From contig JBQTHI010000087.1 of NCBI GenBank assembly GCA_052390035.1, positions 1-14,596 on the forward strand: a DNA stretch of 14,596 bases. The letters are read 5' to 3'. The DNA comes from JBQTHI01 sp052390035. Its GTDB lineage: Bacteria; Actinomycetota; Acidimicrobiia; Spongiisociales; ZC4RG35. This document shows, piece by piece, positions 7,176-13,846 of the stretch (positions within the stretch are counted from its first letter, which is position 1; each line of letters begins with the position of its first letter). Position numbers and translations under genes: made by a program. The notes under the pieces were generated by a model. It had not been told where the DNA came from. It did no database searches and saw nothing but the letters and a program-made list of their open reading frames with translations.

Positions 7176-7894
7176 TCGGGCGGTTCAGCCAATTCTGCCG
7201 GCATAGATGGCCGGCGGTCACGATCAAGCAGTGGTCGAACGGCCAAGCGGACTTCGGGATTCCAACAAAGGACAGTGCTGAAGGCCATCAGCGCCACGAA
7301 CACTGGCCGGGCCGGACCATCGAGCAGAAAACCCATGGCGAGGAGGCCGACAGTGCCGACCCGAATGGCGGGAAGCGATGAGCGAACACCGCGGAGGTAC
7401 CAAAGCAGGACAGCCCAGCTCCCGATCGCCAGCCAGGCAAGTGGGCCGGGGTCCGTCGCACCGGAGACGAGGGCAGCCAGGGTGGGACTGGTGAGGAGAA
7501 GGAGCGATACGGCCAGCGTGAATCGACGGCGCGGGCCCGGTTTGGGACGAAGCCAGCCACCGAGGGTCGGATCGGCCATCGTCATCCCGGTAATCCCGGT
7601 AGCCGCCGCCCCTAACACCCAGGGAAGTCCGAGACCGTATCCCACGGCCACCGCAGCTTGGCCGCCGAGGACGCCAAGTCCCACGAGATAGCCAAAGCGA
7701 CTCTGTTCGACCATGATCGCCACTGCCGAGACGACCGCCGGTAGCACCAATCCGGCCGAGAGCACGGCGCCGGCAGTCGGCGACCAAGGTGTCGGATCGA
7801 CGAAAAGCATCACCGACCAGATCAGGGCGCTAACCACGAGCATCACCGAAGCCACCATGTGGCGCTGGCCAAACCGAACTCGTCGGGGGATCAT
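7157..7894 (-). CDS. Polytopic membrane protein, unknown function
   Basis: This 245-residue protein is dominated by hydrophobic stretches: about six to eight candidate membrane helices, starting at roughly 14-32, 41-62, 67-86 and 90-105, with more after a basic loop (RPKPGPRRR, near 115-124). The C-terminus is a short soluble tail rich in R, P and E. There is no signal peptide with a cleavage site, no recognisable active-site motif and no transporter signature I can name. The ATG is preceded at close range by GAGGA, a good ribosome-binding site, which supports the start. It is the first of two overlapping minus-strand genes and is divergent from dinB across 100 bp. The function is unknown; gene reality is well supported by coding length, ribosome-binding site and coupling. 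Confidence 0.7.
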   Translation of the reverse strand: MIPRRVRFGQRHMVASVMLVVSALIWSVMLFVDPTPWSPTAGAVLSAGLVLPAVVSAVAIMVEQSRFGYLVGLGVLGGQAAVAVGYGLGLPWVLGAAATGITGMTMADPTLGGWLRPKPGPRRRFTLAVSLLLLTSPTLAALVSGATDPGPLAWLAIGSWAVLLWYLRGVRSSLPAIRVGTVGLLAMGFLLDGPARPVFVALMAFSTVLCWNPEVRLAVRPLLDRDRRPSMPAELAEPPEWGKSR

Positions 7895-7994
7895 CGATTC
7901 CTCAAATCTCTGGCAGTGTCGGGTCTAATTCCCGGGTGCGCAAACCACAGGCGGCCATGCTGGACAGAGGTACGTGGTTGACTGAACCGATCAG
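7895..7994. promoter_or_regulatory. Divergent intergenic region before dinB
   Basis: This 100-bp spacer must hold promoters for the minus-strand membrane-protein pair and for dinB. I see a weak -10-like TCTAAT at 7924-7929 (plus strand) without a proper -35, and no actinobacterial LexA box of the GAAC-N4-GTTC type. GAACCGATC occurs at 7984-7992 and again at 8010-8018, either side of the dinB start codon. No Shine-Dalgarno sequence is well placed for dinB. Confidence 0.35.
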
Positions 7995-9209
7995 ATGCTG
8001 AGCTTCTCAGAACCGATCCTCCATGTGGACATGGACGCCTTTTTTGTCGAGGTGGAGCGACGGCGCCGGCCCGAGTTGATCGGGCGGCCGGTCGCGGTTG
8101 GTGGCGCCGGCCGGCGCGGAGTGGTGGCTTCGGCGAGCTACGAGGCGCGGCGATACGGCGTCGGCTCAGCGATGCCGATGGGTCTAGCACGCCAACACTG
8201 TCCTTCTTTGGTGGTGGTGCCCGCCGATCATGGCGAATACGGTCGTGTGTCCGAGGAGGTCTTCGCCATCTTTCGCAGCTTCACTCCGATCGTCGAGGGC
8301 CTATCGCTCGACGAGGCCTTCCTCGATGTTTCTGGCTTGCGCCGCCATTACCCCCATCCGCAGATCGTCGCCGAACGTCTCAAGAGGCGTATACGGGAGG
8401 ACCTCGGGCTACCGGCTTCGGTCGGCATCGCCTCGACCAAATTCGTGGCCAAGCTCGCCTCCGAGGTGGCGAAACCGAACGGGATCCGCCATATCCCGGT
8501 CGAGGAAACGGTGGAGTTCGTTCAGTCCTTACCCGTGCGTTCGCTGTTCGGGGTGGGCGAAGCCACGTTTGCGGCATTGGAAGGGCTGGGGGTGGCGAGC
8601 ATCGCCGATCTGGCCTCCGTGCCGCTCGCCACTCTGCAACGTAGGGTGGGTGCCAGCCACGGGCTCTCACTGGCGGGTCTCGCCAACGGACAGGATCCGC
8701 GGCCGGTGGTCCCGGACCGGGCGGTGAAGTCGATTTCCGTCTCCCAGACGTACGAGCACGACTTGGCGACTTCGGCCGAGGTCGACACCGAGCTGTTGCG
8801 GCTCTGTGATCGCCTGGGAAGCCGGATGAGGCGTGCCGGGGTGAATGGCCGCACCGTCAGCCTCACCGTCCGCTATTCAGACTTCTCAACGATCACCCGT
8901 CAACTCACCGTCGCTCACACCGACACGGCTCATGACTTGTGGAAGGCGGCGTTGGAGTTGAAGTCGAAATTTGATTGGGACCGGCCGGTCCGGCTCTTGG
9001 GGGTGAGCTGCACATCCTTGATCGACGTAGGCCAACCTCAACAATCGCCGCCTCATCAATTGGGGATGATGATCGGTCAAGATCGCTGGGATGATGTGAC
9101 CGGTGCGGTTGAGTCCATTCGTGAGCGCTTTGGCCAAGCATCGGTCGGTCCAGCCCGGCTGCTCGATCCTCCAGTGGCCCGACAACAAAATGCCCGCCGG
9201 CGTGGCTGA
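7995..9209 (+). CDS. dinB: DNA polymerase IV (Y-family)
   Basis: This error-prone translesion polymerase has 404 residues. The palm opens with HVDMDAFF: D12 is the first metal-binding aspartate and F17 the steric gate that excludes ribonucleotides. The second catalytic pair is D106-E107 in SLDEAFLDV. GIASTKFVAKLAS at 144-156 is the family primer-terminus motif, a helix-hairpin-helix thumb (FGVGEATFAALEGLG) follows near 185, and the little finger spans about 245-350. Where many Pol IV proteins carry a beta-clamp motif near the C-terminus, here I see only QLGMMI at about 355-360, a poor match to QLxLF. The ATG is the first usable codon after an in-frame TGA at 7983-7985. DUF3040 follows after 104 bp. 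The polymerase call is secure; clamp binding is uncertain. Confidence 0.95.
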   Translation: MLSFSEPILHVDMDAFFVEVERRRRPELIGRPVAVGGAGRRGVVASASYEARRYGVGSAMPMGLARQHCPSLVVVPADHGEYGRVSEEVFAIFRSFTPIVEGLSLDEAFLDVSGLRRHYPHPQIVAERLKRRIREDLGLPASVGIASTKFVAKLASEVAKPNGIRHIPVEETVEFVQSLPVRSLFGVGEATFAALEGLGVASIADLASVPLATLQRRVGASHGLSLAGLANGQDPRPVVPDRAVKSISVSQTYEHDLATSAEVDTELLRLCDRLGSRMRRAGVNGRTVSLTVRYSDFSTITRQLTVAHTDTAHDLWKAALELKSKFDWDRPVRLLGVSCTSLIDVGQPQQSPPHQLGMMIGQDRWDDVTGAVESIRERFGQASVGPARLLDPPVARQQNARRRG

Positions 9210-9219
9210 TGAAGTCGGC

Positions 9220-9262
9220 GACCCGGGTCAGTTTGACCAACTTGTTCGTATACTGATACGAG
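9220..9262 (+). promoter_or_regulatory. Palindrome cluster and likely promoter of the DUF3040 gene
   Basis: Three inverted repeats stand nearly end to end: GACCCGGGTC (9220-9229), GGTCA-GTT-TGACC (9226-9238) and TCGTAT-ACTG-ATACGA (9246-9261). The third contains TATACT (9249-9254), a near-consensus -10 box, which would place the transcript start about 50 bases before the DUF3040 ATG. TTGACC at 9233-9238 looks like a -35 box but stands only 10 bp from TATACT, too close to pair with it. The layout suggests a promoter with operators over it; no regulator is identified. Confidence 0.45.
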
Positions 9263-9313
9263 TCGGGCAGCTGACCACAGTGTCGAGGCCATAGGGACAG
9301 GAGTCAGAGGTCA

Positions 9314-9652
9314 ATGCCGCTGAGCGATCGAGAGCAGAAGATCCTGGCCGAGATCGAGCGTCACTTCCACGCGGAAGATCCGTCGCTGGCCCGGGCCGTT
9401 CGCAAGATCGATCGAAGCCGCCGCAACGATCTCCGATGGCCGTTGCTCGGGGTCATCGCCGGACTGGTGGCGATCGGCGCTACCTTTACCAGCAATACCC
9501 TGATCGCGCTGGTGGGATTTGCGATGGTGGTTGTGTCGGCGACCTATCTGATCCAGGCCATTCGGGCCCGAGCCGCCGATCAAGACAACAGTGGTGATGA
9601 AGAAGGATCGTCCTCGCGAATAAAGGGTCGGCGGCGCTTCAGACGCGCTTGA
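9314..9652 (+). CDS. DUF3040 membrane protein
   Basis: This 112-residue protein matches the actinobacterial DUF3040 family: it opens with MPLSDREQKILAEIERHF, followed by AEDPSLARAVRK, the family's hallmark acidic-then-basic amphipathic start. Two membrane helices follow at about 43-58 and 62-80, then a charged tail ending in a basic cluster (KGRRRFRR), so both ends probably face the cytoplasm. The biochemical role is unknown. In Streptomyces and mycobacteria, relatives lie beside mraZ at the head of the division (dcw) cluster; here no mraZ is present. The ATG is preceded by AGGAG and AGAGG within 15 bases. A palindrome-rich promoter region lies just upstream, and a 144-bp gap separates it from the MerR-family gene. 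Confidence 0.85.
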   Translation: MPLSDREQKILAEIERHFHAEDPSLARAVRKIDRSRRNDLRWPLLGVIAGLVAIGATFTSNTLIALVGFAMVVVSATYLIQAIRARAADQDNSGDEEGSSSRIKGRRRFRRA

Positions 9653-9686
9653 CGTAGGCGACTACAGTTTCGCCGTCGCTGCTCGC

Positions 9687-9696
9687 ATTGATCAAT
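9687..9696. repeat. Perfect 10-bp palindrome upstream of the MerR-type gene
   Basis: ATTGATCAAT is a perfect, AT-rich palindrome in otherwise GC-rich DNA, about 100 bp before the preferred start of the MerR-family gene and inside the gap that should hold its promoter. GGCGA (9657-9661) and TCGCC (9670-9674) form a second, weaker inverted repeat nearby. Operator function, for example autoregulation, is inference. Confidence 0.35.
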
Positions 9697-9780
9697 CGAG
9701 GGGAAACAGCGAAGGGCAGGTTTGAAGGTGAGCCGATCCGCTGCCAGGTCGGCTCAGCAGTTTCTGGCAAGAGGTTTTTG

Positions 9781-9789
9781 GGAGAGAGG
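9781..9789 (+). promoter_or_regulatory. Ribosome-binding site that sets the MerR-type gene start
   Basis: GGAGAGAGG stands 7 bases before an in-frame TTG at 9797. It is much stronger than anything before the alternative upstream starts (TTG 9722, GTG 9728). The stretch between them uses AT-ending codons and two rare AGA codons, unlike the rest of the gene, which suggests untranslated leader. GAGGTTT occurs twice here (9771-9777 and 9786-9792), 15 bp apart. Confidence 0.5.
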
Positions 9790-9796
9790 TTTCGGT

Positions 9797-10309
9797 TTGC
9801 AGCAGGGCTTCACGGCGGATCAGGCATGCCGCCTTACGAATTGCACACCACATCAACTTCGTTATTGGGATCGGGTATCGCTGGTTGTACCGAGCATCCA
9901 ACGTACCGGAGGTCGACCCGGGGTCAGACGCCTCTACTCGTTTCGCGATCTCGTTGCACTACGGGTAGTCCGTTCACTACTCGACAATGGGATGTCGCTC
10001 CAACGGGTCCGGCGGGCGTGGGAGTACTTGCGCCGGAACAGCGACATGGATTCCAATCTGAGCCACATCAGGTTGGTCACCGATGGATCGACCATTTTCG
10101 AGGTGGGAGCGGCGGAAGGGGAAGTGCTCGACGCCTTGCGTGATGGCCAAATGGCTTTTTTCTCCCGTCTTGACCAAATCACCCGGCAGGTGGAAGAAGA
10201 CGTCACCCGTTTCGAGCTTGACCGCGATCAATTCCTCACGATGTTGCGAAGAGTCGAAGACGACCTCAGCGACGAGCGCCAGGTGGTCGGCGGAGAGGTA
10301 CCCCGCTAG
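9797..10309 (+). CDS. MerR-family transcriptional regulator, Rv1830 (ResR/McdR)-like
   Basis: The protein has 170 residues from the preferred TTG (192 from a GTG at 9728). The N-terminal winged helix-turn-helix contains CTPHQLRYWDRVSLVVPS, then RRLYSFRDLVALRVVRSLLDNGMSLQRVRRAWEYLR, the MerR pattern in which a Y-W replaces the usual Y-Y. A mixed alpha/beta region follows, with VTDGSTIFEV and a helix EVLDALRDGQMAFFSRLDQI. This order closely resembles mycobacterial Rv1830 as I recall it, a regulator tied to growth and division control; no metal- or drug-binding cysteine motif is seen. The C-terminal part is helical and acidic (VEEDVTRFELDRDQF), a likely dimer region. Its 3' end overlaps the convergent transglutaminase gene by 44 bp. 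The MerR fold is firm; the Rv1830 relation is likely; targets are unknown. Confidence 0.85.
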   Translation: MQQGFTADQACRLTNCTPHQLRYWDRVSLVVPSIQRTGGRPGVRRLYSFRDLVALRVVRSLLDNGMSLQRVRRAWEYLRRNSDMDSNLSHIRLVTDGSTIFEVGAAEGEVLDALRDGQMAFFSRLDQITRQVEEDVTRFELDRDQFLTMLRRVEDDLSDERQVVGGEVPR

Positions 10310-12719
10310 ACCGGGGCTGGCCGGCGTTGCGACCAGCGTTCCGAAGGCCGGGGTTCCACCAGTCGGCGCTCTCGGGGATTTTCGTTCTGAGTTGGGGCGG
10401 CCGCAGCCAGGACAGCACCCATTTCCAGGTCGAAAAACGTCGCCGCAGTGAGTGCTCGGCTTCGCGAAAGACCGCCAGACCGTCGGGGATTTGACGCCGC
10501 CCAAATACCGAAGCGGTGACCCGGCGGGCAAGCGGCTGCAGATCAGCGCCGAGGCCTTGGCTTATCTCAATCGGGGTCAGCGAGGGCGGAGGACGCTGAC
10601 CGAGATCACCCAGTCGATCGACCAGCTCCAGCCACCCGGCCGTGACATCTCCCCGCCGCACCCGGGCAATGCGCCGTTGCCTGCGAATCAGCTTTAGTAG
10701 AGAGATCAAGACTGGAACTGAAAGCCCCATCAAGCCGATCTCGGCCCAGATGGGGAGTCCCGGCTCCGGGCCTGCAGTACCCAAAGTCGGATCCGCTCCA
10801 AGCTCGAGAAAGTCACGGTCGAGCGGCACATTGGCCCCGGCCGCCGGCAACCCAGTCTGGGCAGGATCGATGGGCTCGGGCAGGTATTGGGTGGGGCCAA
10901 ACTGGAAGTTCCCGACGGTTGGCTGATTGACCCGGTCGGAGCGGGGAGTCGGATCAAACCGCACCCAGCCCTGGCCGGCCATGTAAAGCTCGACCCAGGC
11001 GTGGTAATTGCGGGCGGGGACGACGACGATCTCCGAGCCGTCGAGTTGGGTTTGGATGGTCCCGGGGGCCCAGCCCAGCACCAACCGGGCCGGGATTCCA
11101 GCCGCCCTCGACATCACCGCCATGGCTGCGGCGAATTGCTCGCAATAGCCGCGTCGATAGTTGCGGCTGGCGGGGTCGAGCAGCCACCTGTCGAGATCAA
11201 GCGTGGTGTGGCCGGTGGAGACGGTCGCGTCGTAAACGAAACCGCCGATGGATCGGAAGAACTCCTCCAGGACCAACCCTCGTTCAAAGGGGGTGCTGGC
11301 CGAGTTGGTGACCAGGCGGGTCAAGGTCCGCACCGGGTCGGAGAAGTCCTCCGGCAGCTCGGTATAGATGTCGCGCACCCTTTCCGGCACTGGGGGGGCG
11401 GGGCTACCCACCGGGGACAGGCTGAAGAGCCCGGCGTCCTGGGCCCGCGAGAAGACCGGCGACAGTTCACCGCCGCTCGACGCCAGCGTCGCCCAGTCGG
11501 GCTGGGGGATCTCGGAGATGATCTGATACATGAGCCCCGGCGTGGTGCGGGCGTCGAACCTAACCGAGCCATCGGCCCGCGCCCGGTAGCTGTCGAGCAG
11601 CAACCGATCGGTGGTCTCCAAGCGGCGGGGTGAATAGAGATGCGGTAGATAGACCTCTTGAAAGGCGTCGATACGGACCACGCTCTCGACGCGGACGCTG
11701 GGTCCCCTAAAAGAGAAGTCGTCGTCCTCCCACTCGTCGGGTCGTTGTGGTCGCTGGATCGTGAGGCTGGCGGGCAGCCAGAAGTCGCCGTCATAAGTGT
11801 CGAGGGTGATCAGCTTCCAATAGAGATCGTCGTTGGGAGGGGCAGACTCGGACACGCGTGCAGCGAACACGGTTTCGTCGCTCTCGGAGACGATGTTCTG
11901 CTGCCAGCTGGTGAACAGGTTGTATGCAATGCCTCCGAACAGGCCGCCTCCGAACCCGGTCGGGTTTCGCCAGGCCATCGCACCCGACTCGGGCACGGTG
12001 GCAGCGAATCGGGTGGCGACGGCCGACCCGGTGACCGACAGAGAGAAAATCAATGCCACGGGTAGGAGGCGACCCGCTGCTGGGATGATGCGTCCGCTGA
12101 CAGACGAACGAGCCCGGCCTCCCCGCTTGCGCTCGGTGCCAGCGAGGAGGGCGCAAGCCCCCACTCCGACCATCACCGCCGGCCACCACCATTCCGGGGG
12201 GCGACGGTCGAGGGTGGCAGCCAGCAGGTAGAAGGCGAGCGAAGGGATCGTGCCAGACAGCGGCCGGTGCCGGGTCAGGGCATACACCGTCCACGCCCCG
12301 ATCGCCCAGAAACAGACGATCAGGACAGCCACCAGCCCGGTGGCGGCCGTGACCGGCGCCGAGCCGAACCGAATCAACTCGAGGGCGACCCCGATCTCCC
12401 GTTGGAGCACCGGAATCGATGCGGCGCTTGGAATGAGGCCAAAGACCAGAGTCGAGGATGCAGCCACCCGACAGAACGCCAGACCCGCTCCAACGGCATT
12501 GATGATGAGCATGGTGCCGGCGCCGAGGCGGGCGGCTTGGCCGGAGGCGGTCACTGCCCCTCCGACCACGATGGCCAGCAGCACCACCACCTGCCAGCTA
12601 CCACCTTCAGGGATCGGCTCGATCAGGCGGCCCAGTCGGGCGAGGGCCAGTCCGATGGCGGCGAGAGCCGCTAACCAGCCGAGGCGGCCGTCCACGTTCG
12701 TTCCATTGTCCGATTCCAT
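10266..12719 (-). CDS. Membrane transglutaminase-like protein (TgpA type)
   Basis: An 817-residue protein from the ATG at 12719 (a TTG at 12731 would add four residues; neither has a clear ribosome-binding site). About 220 N-terminal residues form a bundle of membrane helices, followed by a large extracytoplasmic region with the transglutaminase core. The catalytic triad is C526 in RRGYCEQFAAAMAVMSRAAGIPARLVLGW, H573 in NYHAWVELY and D589 in VRFDPTPR. One more membrane helix follows (near 655-675), then a cytoplasmic DUF4129-like tail ending in an arginine-rich stretch with a doubled RNAG. The family is TgpA/YebA; its substrate is unknown, though the Pseudomonas protein is important for viability. 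It is the last gene of a moxR-DUF58-tgpA operon, overlapping the DUF58 gene by 49 bp. The role is presumably in the cell envelope (inference). Confidence 0.9.
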   Translation of the reverse strand: MESDNGTNVDGRLGWLAALAAIGLALARLGRLIEPIPEGGSWQVVVLLAIVVGGAVTASGQAARLGAGTMLIINAVGAGLAFCRVAASSTLVFGLIPSAASIPVLQREIGVALELIRFGSAPVTAATGLVAVLIVCFWAIGAWTVYALTRHRPLSGTIPSLAFYLLAATLDRRPPEWWWPAVMVGVGACALLAGTERKRGGRARSSVSGRIIPAAGRLLPVALIFSLSVTGSAVATRFAATVPESGAMAWRNPTGFGGGLFGGIAYNLFTSWQQNIVSESDETVFAARVSESAPPNDDLYWKLITLDTYDGDFWLPASLTIQRPQRPDEWEDDDFSFRGPSVRVESVVRIDAFQEVYLPHLYSPRRLETTDRLLLDSYRARADGSVRFDARTTPGLMYQIISEIPQPDWATLASSGGELSPVFSRAQDAGLFSLSPVGSPAPPVPERVRDIYTELPEDFSDPVRTLTRLVTNSASTPFERGLVLEEFFRSIGGFVYDATVSTGHTTLDLDRWLLDPASRNYRRGYCEQFAAAMAVMSRAAGIPARLVLGWAPGTIQTQLDGSEIVVVPARNYHAWVELYMAGQGWVRFDPTPRSDRVNQPTVGNFQFGPTQYLPEPIDPAQTGLPAAGANVPLDRDFLELGADPTLGTAGPEPGLPIWAEIGLMGLSVPVLISLLKLIRRQRRIARVRRGDVTAGWLELVDRLGDLGQRPPPSLTPIEISQGLGADLQPLARRVTASVFGRRQIPDGLAVFREAEHSLRRRFSTWKWVLSWLRPPQLRTKIPESADWWNPGLRNAGRNAGQPRSSGVPLRRPPGARR

Positions 12720-13846
12720 GCCGGGGCCCAACGTTGGCCGGACCCGGCGACCATCGTGCGAACCCCCAATCGTTGAAACTCCCCAAGGGACTCGCTGGTC
12801 TCTTCGGTGGCAGCCATAAGTAGCGCCACCCGGTACTGCGCCGACAGGATCCGCACCACTCCCAGTAGATCGCCGTCGGGTTCGCCGGTCACGAGTACGA
12901 GTAGGCCCCCGCCGCCGCTCTTGCGGAGCCGCTGGGCGACGGAGCGAAGATCAATCGCCCGCTCCGGTTGGACTCGGGCCAAAGCCTCAAAAGCACTTGC
13001 CATGGAGCGAAGGTCGACCAATGGACCACCCAGCCACAGGTCGGCGGCGAAGCCTCCGCCGGCGAGATGGGTAACGACCGACGCCGCCCCTTTCACCGCC
13101 CGCTCGAAGGCGTCGGGGCCGTCAAAACTCTGGCTCCGTACGTCGAAAAGCACGAGTGCTCGGGATTGCCAGGGGACCTCCATCTGACGGATCACGAGCT
13201 CGTCGAATTTGGCCGAGCTCGGCCAATGGACCCGACGTAGATCATCTCCGTCCTGATAGGGGCGGAGGGTGTAGAAATCTTCGCCTCCCCGCTGGCTGTG
13301 TTCGGGCCGGCTGGCGGTTTGGGCCGGGTCCGATCCCCGGACTCGCGGATAGCCGGCAAGGTGCTCGGTGGCCGGGTACACCACCAGCTCGTCGGCCTCG
13401 CCGAGTTCGAGTTCGGTTGACCCCAGACCCAGCGGATCGGAGACCGACACCGAGGTGGGGCCAATCTTGTAGACCCCCCGCGGCCGGCAGACGATTCGGT
13501 AGGTGGCGGTGGCCGACTCCCCACCCTTCATCACGCCGATGGTGAAACGCGCCACCCCCAGCCCTCCGACACCGTCGACCAGCGAAAGGTTGAACACCGG
13601 CAGCCGCCGCAGATTCGTGATCGAAAGGCTGACCCCGGCCCGATCACCTTCGTGAACCTGACCGGGACGAACCTGGCGGTGTCCGTAGAGCCGCGGCCGG
13701 CTCCAGGTGGTGATAAACAACGCGGCCCCAACCGCCATCAGCATGGCGGCTCCTGCGGCGAGAAGTTCGATCTCTCCCAGGGCAATCCAGGAAACCACCA
13801 AGGCCAGGCCGGAACCGAGGACGACGGCACCGCGGCGGGTCATCAT
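12671..13846 (-). CDS. DUF58 domain protein
   Basis: This 391-residue protein has two N-terminal membrane helices (about 8-22 and 27-47), a beta-rich extracytoplasmic-type region with GDRAGVSLSITNLRRLPVF, and the DUF58 signature GEDFYTLRPYQDGDDLRRVHWPSSAK at 188-213. A von Willebrand A-like segment follows, with ALVLFDVRSQS at 230-240; the usual metal-site DxSxS is not complete there (D235, then V-R-S). DUF58 proteins are typical partners of MoxR ATPases, and this gene starts at an ATG sharing one base with the moxR stop (TGATG), so translation is probably coupled. A second ATG three bases on is equally possible. Its 3' end overlaps the transglutaminase gene. No biochemical function is known for the family; a chaperone-client or adaptor role with MoxR is the usual inference. 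Confidence 0.9.
   Translation of the reverse strand: MMTRRGAVVLGSGLALVVSWIALGEIELLAAGAAMLMAVGAALFITTWSRPRLYGHRQVRPGQVHEGDRAGVSLSITNLRRLPVFNLSLVDGVGGLGVARFTIGVMKGGESATATYRIVCRPRGVYKIGPTSVSVSDPLGLGSTELELGEADELVVYPATEHLAGYPRVRGSDPAQTASRPEHSQRGGEDFYTLRPYQDGDDLRRVHWPSSAKFDELVIRQMEVPWQSRALVLFDVRSQSFDGPDAFERAVKGAASVVTHLAGGGFAADLWLGGPLVDLRSMASAFEALARVQPERAIDLRSVAQRLRKSGGGGLLVLVTGEPDGDLLGVVRILSAQYRVALLMAATEETSESLGEFQRLGVRTMVAGSGQRWAPAWNRTMERTWTAASAG

Noticed and set aside
7895..7994. LexA (SOS) box before dinB
   Set aside because: I looked for GAAC-N4-GTTC and close variants and found only single GAAC half-sites, with no paired GTTC at the right distance.
9233..9254. TTGACC with TATACT as a classical -35/-10 pair
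   Set aside because: The spacer is 10 bp, far below the 16-18 bp needed; TATACT may work alone, but the pair does not.
10319..10351. GC-rich hairpin (CCGGC...GCCGG) after the MerR-type stop as a terminator
   Set aside because: The stem is only 5 bp with a 21-base loop and no T-run, and it lies in the transglutaminase coding sequence with an RNAG repeat that explains it.
10887..11633. 248-codon plus-strand open frame opposite the transglutaminase domain
   Set aside because: The opposite strand encodes the conserved Cys-His-Asp core; the plus-strand translation is low-complexity G, R, A and D.
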